A stretch of 64,000 nt of DNA, from assembly GCA_028752905.1 (NCBI GenBank), contig JAQNBH010000004.1, positions 6,427,173 to 6,491,172 of the forward strand, read 5' to 3'. Numbering within the stretch: position 1 is the first letter of the stretch; each line of letters opens with the position of its first letter. Made by a program: the position numbers and the translations under genes. A model generated the notes under the pieces. It saw only the letters and a program-made list of their open reading frames with translations. It was not told the origin of the DNA and ran no database searches. This stretch comes from Cladorhizidae sp. MBARI D1340-BT2. Its lineage: Eukaryota; Porifera; Demospongiae; Poecilosclerida; Cladorhizidae. Shown piece after piece: positions 59,101-64,000 of the stretch.

Positions 59101-62100
59101 ATTGGCAGCTATTATATCTAGAGGTAGTGGAGAGTCTTCATATTGGCAGCTATTATATCTAGAGGTAGTGAAGAGTCTTCATATTGGCAGCTATTATATC
59201 TAGAGGTAGTGGAGAGTCTTCATATTGGTAGCTATTATATCTAGAGGTAGTGGAGAGTCTTCATATTGGCAGCTATTATATCTAGAGGTAGTGGAGAGTC
59301 TTCATATTGGCAGCTATTATATCTAAAGGCAGTGGAGACTCTTCATATTGGCAGCTATTATATCTAGAGGTAGTGGAGAGTCTTCATATTGGCAGCTATT
59401 ATATCTAGAGGTAGTGGAGAGTCTTCATATTGGCAGCTATTATATCTAGAGGTAGTGTATTGGCAGCTATTTATCATCTCAGCAACAAATGCTCTATCGA
59501 AAAAAAGGTTTTTGTGTGTGCTCATCGCTTTTGAGCTCCATAGATTCTGCACACTTGCTGTGAGAGCTTGGTATATAGCTCATAAGATAGCTCACTCTGT
59601 GTGCTGCTATTTTTTTTTGCATAGGTATAATCGTGCTAAAGTTACCTGCAGCTAAAGTGGAGGGAGCAATGCCTGAATAGGCTTCAAGGGGCTCCTGATT
59701 GGAGTGCTCAGCTGAAATTAAGTGTGACTAGAAGAAGTCCTACTGGTTAGGTACTATGTAGTGACTAGGTGGTCAAGCTCGGCCCTTAAAATGGTGAGCG
59801 TTGACAAGGGGGAAAAAGAAGTGTTGATGCGAGGCCACTACAGGCTAAGTGCTGCTCCTGCAAGCTAATGAAACACTCCATTGCTAATGCCTGGTTCACA
59901 ATATGACGCTCACCATTGTATCGTGTCATATCATAGTGGGCGTGGTTCACAATATGACCCTCACCATTATAGCATATCACAGTGGGCGTGGTTCACAATA
60001 TGACGCATATCATCATAGTGGGCGTGGTTCACAATATGACGCTCACCATTGTATCGTATCATATCATAGTGGGCGTGGTTCACAATATGACCCTCACCAT
60101 TATAGCATATCATAGTGGGCGTGGTTCACAATATGCCGCTCACCATTGCATCGTATCATATCATCATAGTGGGCGTGGTTCGCAATACGATGCTCAGACA
60201 TTATTTGTAGGAGTAATCGTTGCTTGCTGGTTGAACTGGTCTGCGATGACTTGACTGGGATGGTTTTTATCATACAGAAAGGCTGTAGTTGCTATGAACT
60301 GGATGATGCTTTTGTCTCTATTAGATCATCTATTGGTAAAGATGCAGGTCATAGCACTTATCCTCATGGTTCCAATATAATGTCACAACAATACTGAAAC
60401 AATGTTGAACTTCCAGCTCTACTCCATCGTCAATGGACAGCAGTGAGTTCAGACCCGCTGGAGTTCACATTATGGTGGTTGAGGACGAGAAGTTACTGCT
60501 ATAGCATGTAACATATTAACATACAGCCACACCAACAAACAAAGCTAAGCGCTAATTACTAATAACTAGCTAGGTAGCTAGCTATAGTGCTCAAACTAGT
60601 AACACTACTTATCCCTACTCAAGTGTTCTTGTCAGGCCTGGCTCCTATTCCCAGGTATGGCCCTTGGCCTTCTTATGTTTTATTAAGTGCACCCACAAGC
60701 TGCAAGAGATCTTCATTGCTCCAATGAGCTGGTTTCTCATCTAGGTTTTACTCCACCATAATTCTGTAGTTCATCCATCACATGCTAAATTCTAGTGTTC
60801 TGATTGGTCAGATGCTTGATCGATTAGAACCAGTCAATCATATCGTATCATCCCATTGTATGCATCATTGCTGGTTCACAATGACAATACGATACGACAG
60901 GACAATATAATAGGACAAGACAATATGATACAACAGGACAATATGATAGGACAGGACAATATAATAGGACAGGACAATATGATAGGACAGGACAATATGG
61001 TACGATAGGACAATATGATACGACAAGACAATATAATAGGACAGGACAATATAATAGGACAGGACAATATAATAGGACAGGACAATATGATATGACAGGA
61101 TAATATGAACAGGACAATATAATAGGACAGGACAATTTGATACGACAGGACAATATGATAGGACAGGACAATATGATACAACAGGACAATATGATAGGAC
61201 AGGACAATATAATAGGACAGGACAATATGATAGGACAGGACAATATGGTACGATAGGACAATATGATACGACAAGACAATATAATAGGACAGGACAATAT
61301 AATAGGACAGGACAATATAATAGGACAGGACAATATGATATGACAGGATAATATGAACAGGACAATATAATAGGACAGGACAATTTGATACGACAGGACA
61401 ATATGATACGACAGGACAATATTATAGGACAGGACAATATGATACAACAGGACAATATGATACGACAGGACAATAATGATATGACAGGACAATATGATAT
61501 GACAGGACAATACATAGTGTGCGATGTATCCTGTAGCGGCAATTTGGTAATGGTGGCTAACTTTGGGGAGTGATGTACTCTGGTGGTGAACACGGGCTCA
61601 TAGCCAGCTCTGCAAAGCTCTCTGCTTAGTATCATGTCTATAAACTCTCGTAGCCTGCTCTGCAAAGCTCTCCCAGCAGAAGTGGTATGAGCACACCATC
61701 AGACCACTACAGATGTTGAGTAGAAGGCTGAAGCTACAAGCCAAGAGCAAAGCCGCTGCTGCAGGTCCACGCTCGCATGAAGTACAGCCACATGAAAGCT
61801 TGGGTTTCATGCAAGCTTAGGTTAACTACTACAGGGAGAAAAGCATACAAACATTCCGTAGAGTGGAATTAAGCCTCTTAGAGATCTGCTGATGACCCAC
61901 ACCACTCAGCTAAAACAGCAATTCATTTCAAGAGGATGAGTCTACACTCATATATATTAGTTTGCCTAGCTTCATGTCCCAGGAAAAAAAGTGTCCAATG
62001 CGAAGGATCCCATCACATGCCACTGACCCCATGCCCTCCTAACACATATCATAGATCTATATTTTGGTAGTGAAGCCCCTTGCACGGGCTAGGAAGAGTG

Positions 62101-63833
62101 TTAGGGATAAATGCACCTAAGTTGAAAATAGCTGAGTCCCCCTTATAATGCAGGTCAAGCGCGCGGGTGGAAAATTGATTGCGTTGATTTTCAACGTAAT
62201 CAATTTTCCACCCGCGTGCTTGACCATGACTAAAATTTTAACGCCTAATGAAAAAGGTCATTGCATGCTCTAGGGCTTCCTCTAGCCACTCGCACCAATT
62301 ATTATTTTTTGCACTTAGCAATCTGGAGTTATTTTGGCGGAGGTTGCAGGGATTCAGGTTTTTGAGGTCCCTCCACTTTAGGGTCTATACATATGAAACA
62401 TATTTTAGTATCAAAAGAGAGCACACAGAGAGACCTATCTTTTGAGCTATATATCAAGTCCATACCATGAAGTTTGCAGAATCTACGGAGCTCTAAAGTT
62501 TTACCCACAAGTTTAAAATTTTTTTAATACCAACGACCCCCCTGAATTCATGTCCCAGATACAATGCGAAGGATCCCATCACATGCCACTGACCCCATGC
62601 CCATCTAACACATATCATAGATCAATATTTTGGTAGTGAAGCCCCTTGAATGGGATAGGAAGAGTGTGAGGGATAAATGCACCTAAGTTGAAAATAGCTG
62701 AGTCCCCCTTATAATGCTGGGGCAGACAATGTCTGCACCCATCTCACCTGGCGTACAAGGAAGGCATGCAGAAGATGCACTTGATTGGTGGAGAAGCAGT
62801 GATGGCATAAATAATAACTAGCGCACGTGCTACACTTGTAGCACTGCCCTGCCACTGGACATACGCGGCAGTGAGAGCAGGATGTCCCCAAGTGCTGGTG
62901 TGGCTTCTCCTTCCCTCCCGGGGGGGTCCTGCTGGCCGGGACGAGGTGGATGATGGGTCCGAAATCTTCCCGGCAGAGTGGACAGCAAACTTTCATCTCG
63001 CCCACGCTCTTCCGGTGGTCTGACCAAATCCTCATGCACTTCACATGTAAACTTTTTCCGCAGCCAAATCGGCAGTATGTTAATCTTTTCACAGACTTTA
63101 GCAGGTCGTCCTGACAAATGGGACACACATCCCCACTGAGGATTTCCTTCCGGGGGATCCTGGATTTCTGGGTGTGTGCGTGCGGAGGTGCTGGGGGTTC
63201 TGCGAGGGAGGGGCTCTGACGGCGGAGGTGATCTTGCACAATCTCGTCAATTTCTCGCTGGACTAGCCCCAGCTGCCACACCACTGGATTGGTACGAGGT
63301 ATGTGGAACTTCTTCAGCATGATCCTGAAGTGACCAATGAGCACTTCATCATAACAAGGAAATCAAGGGGCAAATATAGAAATCAAACAAATTCTACCAA
63401 TGGAAATACAAGCGTCAGATACAGCACAGCCATCTTGGCAATATGCACTACAGTTTCTGATAGTCGCACTTATAACAGAGTTAATTATTATTTCATATAA
63501 CAGGGTAACCTATATGTATGTAGCTGCATGTGCACACACACACACAACACACCACATCACACATAACTAACATACTACACCACCACACATAACAACACAC
63601 ACAACACACACACAAATACACACACCTATCAGACGATTTTGTCAATTATTATTGTAGGCATAACAAATAGAGCCTTGGCCCTGGCCCTAGCCCCAGCCCT
63701 AGCCCTGGCCCTGGCCCTAGCCCTAGCCGTATTACGCATGGTACATATTAACTCACCACAGCAGGTGGACACATAATTCCTTAGTCCTCTTGAAGGTCAG
63801 ACACGAACAAACATGAGGATCTCCTAGAAATAC
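31742..63833 (-). CDS. ZSWIM2: ZSWIM2-like E3 ubiquitin ligase (SWIM-RING-ZZ-RING), 5' partial, 5 exons
   Basis: Exons in transcription order: 63757-63833, 62748-63324, 52955-53410, 35864-36120, 31742-32126. All junctions are GT-AG and phase-compatible; the sum is 1,752 nt, or 583 codons plus stop. Domains, numbered from the first visible codon: SWIM zinc finger CSC...CVH (9-23), RING (93-143), ZZ finger (170-213), a segment with LTEADYEMLLSLD, a second RING (about 344-389) and a basic tail. This order is that of ZSWIM2/MEX, a ubiquitin ligase known mainly from testis in mammals. About 50 N-terminal residues must lie past the right edge if it matches the roughly 630-residue vertebrate protein. 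The last ligand of the second RING is Asp (CPLDD), as in RBX1. Introns are 432 bp, 9.3, 16.8 and 3.7 kb, mostly tandem arrays. Confidence 0.85.
32127..32261. other. Intron edge
   Basis: Short unique sequence between the last exon of the ZSWIM2-like gene and the 37-bp array, including the branch-point-like TACTAAT on the minus strand just before the acceptor. Confidence 0.4.
32262..34243. repeat. AT-rich minisatellite, 37-bp unit, about 52 copies
   Basis: Unit ATTATATATTATTAGTAGAT, AGTCTAGGCTATGGTGT. The left third is ragged (truncated units; GCCTATT, GTAGTAT and AAGCTATG variants). From about 33,490 to 34,200 some 19 consecutive units are essentially identical, indicating a recent expansion or homogenisation at the right end. 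Confidence 0.95.
34244..34780. other. Intronic unique sequence with long poly-G
   Basis: A run of about 24 G at 34,446-34,469, and a C-rich stretch at 34,318-34,352. A stretch at 34,245-34,290 (plus VSATIGSLLASLESFK then GTACAC) is exon-like in one frame but lacks an acceptor and neighbours, so it is not called. Confidence 0.45.
34790..35815. repeat. Minisatellite, 44-bp unit, about 23 copies
   Basis: Unit CCCTCATTACCTTAGTCACC, CACTCATCCACCCTCCCACC, CACT, with truncated copies lacking CTCCCACC. On the gene's strand each unit reads GTGACTAAGGTAATGAG, which resembles the sequence spanning the exon end and donor directly to its right (GTGGACTAA/GTGAGTGAG). Confidence 0.94.
35864..36120 (-). CDS. 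ZSWIM2: ZSWIM2-like exon: second half of the C-terminal RING
   Basis: Preceded on the minus strand by CTCTGCTTTCCAG. Encodes FHCGCVSEWLATSHNSCPLD, completing the C-x-H-x2-H-x2-C...C-x2-D half of the RING begun in the previous exon 16.8 kb away. Then comes a linker (RPSHDDTHSKGSSLLCRRRP) and an Ala/Glu-rich segment MATVEAAGEAAQDQREAMFF, ending GLWTK. The donor is AA/GTGAGT; reading through would give a TGA straight away, so the exon could also be terminal in an alternative transcript. Confidence 0.82.
36150..36740. repeat. Minisatellite, 38-42 bp unit, about 15 copies, next to an exon
   Basis: Unit AGGAAGTGTGGGGCACTTAG, CAGGCAATACTGCAGGAC, with or without an extra AGAC. It starts about 35 bp from the 3' splice site of the RING exon, so on the minus strand it sits where the branch point and pyrimidine tract would be expected. 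Confidence 0.92.
36741..37650. other. Intronic unique DNA with GTAAAGGGTC motifs
   Basis: Carries GGTAAAAGGTC at 37,030 and GTAAAGGGTCC at 37,468, members of the motif family at the ends of the dispersed element. The interval may be one divergent element. Open frames up to 115 codons have no recognisable content. Confidence 0.45.
37651..38115. repeat. Minisatellite, 28-bp unit, about 16 copies
   Basis: Unit CAGATGAACACTCCTGCTAA, ACACTCCA, with CTCTTGCTAA, CTCCTGATAA and a single AAATAAACACTCCG insertion variant. Confidence 0.93.
38185..39870. repeat. Minisatellite, about 35-bp unit, about 48 copies
   Basis: Unit GATCAGCTACAGCCTCCTTC, ATGAGTCAGCCAGGG, with truncated CCTACAGCCTCC copies. A composite block of about six units (with CTGCAGCCTCC, GAGTCTGCCTACAGC and ACAGCGTCC variants) occurs near both 38,390-38,560 and 38,800-38,890. 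The unit start resembles GGTCAGCTACAGCCTCCATT of the intron 2 and 30.5 kb arrays, and the array ends in GAACAGGAGAACTCCAGAAC like those. Confidence 0.94.
39871..41060. other. Intronic DNA with small repeats and a hairpin
   Basis: Contains GACCCTTTACC at 40,076 and about five copies of GAAGGTCAAGGTTCATAGAT (40,255-40,435). Tandem AAGATAAGTCTAGCC / AAGATAAAAGTCTAGCC units fill 40,610-40,820. A perfect hairpin with 17-bp arms (TTATTATCTTGGCTATA, loop CTTT) is at 40,866-40,903; its arms contain the same AGCCAAGATAA as the units. No gene seen. Confidence 0.6.
41060..41375. repeat. Minisatellite, 29-bp unit, 11 copies
   Basis: Unit CCGGCATATTCAACCTGTGT, CCAACTCCC. Because 29 is not a multiple of 3, all three plus frames cycle through the same peptide (PAYSTCVQLPRHIQPVSNSP) and all stay open. 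That is expected of a stop-free unit and not evidence of coding. Confidence 0.94.
41530..44582. repeat. Minisatellite, 60-61 bp unit, about 50 copies
   Basis: Unit GGCATCAGTCACATAAACAC, ACACACATGTCTGTGCCATT, GTCAAGAGGCTACACTAGTC, T. Variants: GAGCTAC (60 bp), TACTCTAG, GCTGCAC and TCAGGAGG. The core (ACATAAACACACACACATGT) is almost invariant. Confidence 0.95.
44583..45535. other. Intronic DNA, dispersed-element remnant and exon-like bits
   Basis: 44,690-44,760 has CAAGGACTTGGCAACAGCTG and CTCAGGAGAACTCC, related to the dispersed-element array unit. At 45,190-45,227 a plus-strand stretch (RSSHAMYPSYE) is flanked by TTGTACAG and GTGAGT, and is followed by a second copy of CATGTACCCCAGTTATGAG. 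A GATA microsatellite is at 45,276-45,291. None is firm enough to call as a gene. Confidence 0.4.
45536..45728 (+). CDS. Possible plus-strand exon of an unidentified gene nested in a ZSWIM2-like intron
   Basis: Bounded by a pyrimidine-rich acceptor (CACAATGCTAG) and a good donor (CTAAA/GTGAGT). Open for 64 codons with a hydrophobic helical look: TRDDMLLGIVDLFLDFLEIY, then LGVAGGCSLGLLFLMVKQLV, ending AAEKLL. It lies on the strand opposite the host gene. I do not recognise the family. The first helix is vaguely like the last helix of BI-1/TMBIM proteins, but the rest does not fit. Without neighbouring exons it may be a chance frame or a pseudogene piece. Confidence 0.25.
45729..46415. other. 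Intronic DNA between arrays
   Basis: Contains a C run followed by CACACACA at 45,951-45,979. Otherwise no repeat, RNA gene or exon was recognised. Confidence 0.4.
46420..52710. repeat. Giant minisatellite, 47-bp unit, about 134 copies (6.3 kb)
   Basis: Unit ATATATGTATAATACATGAG, GAAGCCATGTTGGATGGTAG, TTCCTCT. Three positions vary: GCC/GTC, TAG/GAG, and CCT/TCT/TCC before CT. Rare markers (ACACGAGG, AATATATAAGG twice, GTGTAATAC) recur in order at 47.4-47.7 and 50.3-50.6 kb, 2,914 bp (62 units) apart, showing a block duplication. The length is nearly constant, with one short unit at about 51,328. Confidence 0.96.
52711..52954. other. Intron edge with poly-C tract
   Basis: Unique sequence between the giant array and the 5' splice site of the ZSWIM2-like exon, including a run of about 20 C at 52,871-52,890 (G on the gene's strand). 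Nothing else seen. Confidence 0.4.
52955..53410 (-). CDS. ZSWIM2: ZSWIM2-like exon: central segment and first half of the second RING
   Basis: The acceptor CACGTCCAG joins phase 0 after the ZZ exon (LLHAFLVRQ / HCSQPWRPAAHPSRQ). Encodes 152 residues: a Ser/Asn-rich linker, ALQSRSLTEADYEMLLSLD (a helix also found in related ligases), an Arg/His-rich stretch, then CCGMCHKPYMRGDWV and LLCKHE, the first four RING ligands. The donor GAG/GTGAGA is phase 0. The remaining RING ligands are in the next exon, 16.8 kb away. Confidence 0.88.
53411..53744. other. Intron edge before the 41-bp array
   Basis: Unique sequence upstream (on the gene's strand) of the exon acceptor. I see nothing in it apart from the pyrimidine-containing stretch next to the acceptor. 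Confidence 0.4.
53745..59470. repeat. Giant minisatellite, 41-bp unit, about 136 copies (5.7 kb)
   Basis: Unit TATCTAGAGGTAGTGGAGAG, TCTTCATATTGGCAGCTATT, A. Variants are GAGAG/GAGGG, TCTTC/CCTTC, GCAGC/GTAGC, and rare CTAGACG, GGTGGTGG and GCAGCCATT. A 941-bp block (about 54,521-55,461) is repeated in tandem at 55,462-56,402 with the same rare markers. A palindromic insertion interrupts the first units at about 53,797-53,880. Confidence 0.96.
53803..53856. repeat. Inverted repeat, 19-bp perfect arms, inside the array start
   Basis: CAATAACCTTCTCAATAAT (53,803-53,821) and its exact reverse complement (53,838-53,856), with a 16-nt loop. It splits array units GGCAGCTATTATAT and GGAGGGCC, so it looks like a small hairpin insertion. 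A one-mismatch copy of one arm is at about 41,038. Confidence 0.8.
59471..59884. other. Intronic unique DNA
   Basis: Non-repetitive. Short open frames without domains or paired splice sites; nothing called. Confidence 0.4.
59885..60195. repeat. Minisatellite, about 48-bp unit, 6 copies
   Basis: Unit GTGGGCGTGGTTCACAATAT, GACGCTCACCATTGTATCGT, ATCATATCATA, with alternating GACCCTCACCATTATAGC copies. A GGTTCACAATGACAATACGA relative at 60,872 leads into the next array. Confidence 0.9.
60196..60875. other. Intronic unique DNA between arrays
   Basis: Unique sequence, with GCTAGCTAGGTAGCTAGC-like runs near 60,568-60,585. No exon, RNA or element recognised. Confidence 0.4.
60880..61512. repeat. 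Minisatellite, about 18-bp unit, about 35 copies, with a 248-bp higher-order repeat
   Basis: Unit ACAGGACAATATGATAGG with variants ATAATAGG, GATACGAC and GATACAAC. The markers GACAATATGGTACGATAGG and ACAATTTGATACGACAGG each occur twice, exactly 248 bp apart, so the array includes a duplicated block. The long minus frames (SYHIVLSYYIVLS) are products of the period. Confidence 0.93.
61513..61971. other. Intronic unique DNA with a short duplication
   Basis: Contains CTCTGCAAAGCTCTCTGC and CTGCTCTGCAAAGCTCTCCC (61,608 and 61,655). Otherwise unique, with no feature recognised. Confidence 0.4.
61972..62151. repeat. Direct repeat, left copy (about 180 bp)
   Basis: Begins TTCATGTCCCAG and runs to CTGAGTCCCCCTTATAATGC. 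The same sequence, with small differences, is at 62,549-62,718. The two copies bracket a hairpin and about 320 bp of other sequence. Together they look like the ends of one element, or one element copied next to itself. Confidence 0.85.
62153..62225. repeat. 73-nt near-perfect hairpin, 35-bp arms
   Basis: Arms GGTCAAGCGCGCGGGTGGAA... and ...TTCCACCCGCGTGCTTGACC pair over 35 bp around a 3-nt loop. On the plus strand both mismatches are G.U-compatible, so an RNA would be fully paired. It lies between the two 180-bp direct repeats, in the intron after the ZZ exon of the ZSWIM2-like gene. It could be the palindromic core of a mobile element or a small-RNA hairpin; sequence alone does not decide. 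Confidence 0.8.
62549..62718. repeat. Direct repeat, right copy, abutting an exon
   Basis: Second copy of the sequence at 61,972-62,151, ending about 30 bp from the donor of the RING-ZZ exon. The left copy has an extra GGAAAAAAAGTGTCC segment. Confidence 0.85.
62748..63324 (-). CDS. ZSWIM2: ZSWIM2-like exon: first RING and ZZ zinc finger
   Basis: Starts after GTCACTTCAG with one G completing Trp from the SWIM exon. Encodes IMLKKFHIPRTNPVVWQLGL (the helix following SWIM in ZSWIM2), a Pro-rich linker, RING (CPIC ... CRFGCGKSLHVKC ... CCPLC), and a ZZ finger (HLGTSCSHCRVCPVAGQCYK, CSTCASYYLCHHC, HLLHAF). All zinc ligands of both fingers are present. The donor CAG/GTGAGA is phase 0. Confidence 0.92.
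63325..63756. other. Intron between SWIM and RING exons
   Basis: Holds a CA-rich microsatellite (63,533-63,625) and a short GGCCCTAGCCCTGGCCCTAG array (63,675-63,730), related in reverse complement to the array at 31.2-31.5 kb. No exon seen. Confidence 0.7.
63757..63833 (-). CDS. ZSWIM2: ZSWIM2-like exon: SWIM zinc finger (first exon in window)
   Basis: Small 77-nt exon bounded by TTTGTAG and GTGAGT. Encodes VFLGDPHVCSCLTFKRTKEL, CVHLL plus two bases of Trp: a complete SWIM signature (C-x-C then C-x-H). Joined to the next exon it reads HLLWIMLKKFHIPR, typical of the family. Earlier exons lie beyond position 64,000. Confidence 0.88.
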
Positions 63834-64000
63834 CTACAAATTAGAGAGTAATGCACAAGTCTTTATTATGATCAGATCATAAAATTCTGTGCCTGGCCCT
63901 TCACATCACACACACTTGCAAGCCAATGGAAGAACAACTACTAGCTCTACCATATTGTCTACCTACTACTAGCTCTACCATATTGTCTACCTACTAGCTC

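Noticed and set aside
60848..61665. 220- and 266-codon hydrophobic frames resembling membrane proteins
   Set aside because: SYHIVLS-type periodic peptide follows from the 18-bp unit; overlapping frames are equally open.

Overview
The window looks like nuclear DNA of an early-branching or otherwise compact-gene invertebrate animal; a sponge is my guess, but nothing here proves it. Two intron-containing genes of animal type are present, with GT-AG introns and compatible splice phases, and there is no bacterial gene arrangement. Coding exons total about 4.4 kb (roughly 7%). By my rough sum, tandem minisatellite arrays fill about 39 kb (roughly 60%), and almost every array has its own unit.

Layout. 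1-12.3 kb: intergenic DNA with five large arrays (units about 40, 33-36, 18, 68 and 22 bp) separated by unique sequence with no convincing gene. 12,388-28,583 (+): a 12-exon gene whose exons join in frame to 878 codons. It encodes about nine ankyrin repeats, an acidic/coiled-coil linker and a TKL-type kinase domain that has lost the catalytic Asp (HRD to HCS) and the VAIK Lys (to Arg), so it is a predicted pseudokinase. Most of its introns carry a private minisatellite. 28.6-31.7 kb: the gap between two convergent genes. 31,742-63,833 (-): five exons giving the C-terminal 583 codons of a ZSWIM2-like E3 ubiquitin ligase (SWIM, RING, ZZ, second RING, basic tail); its 5' end lies past the right edge. 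Its introns of 3.7, 16.8 and 9.3 kb are almost entirely arrays, the largest being 47 bp x about 134 and 41 bp x about 136.

The most notable signals are: (1) the reconstructed ankyrin-pseudokinase gene; (2) an intronic minisatellite (19.73-20.36 kb) whose 40-bp unit copies the end of exon 6 plus its splice donor about 15 times; (3) a 716-bp non-autonomous element with 19-bp terminal inverted repeats inserted precisely at a duplicated TTAA inside an array; (4) block duplications inside the giant arrays (941 bp, 248 bp and about 2,914 bp); (5) a dispersed element family marked by GACCCTTTACC inverted repeats that appears to seed several arrays.

The two genes do not obviously share a pathway. 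One is a predicted signalling scaffold and the other a predicted ubiquitin ligase, and they are tail to tail. Exon boundaries were read by eye and rest on reading frame, splice consensus and domain continuity; no transcript data were available.
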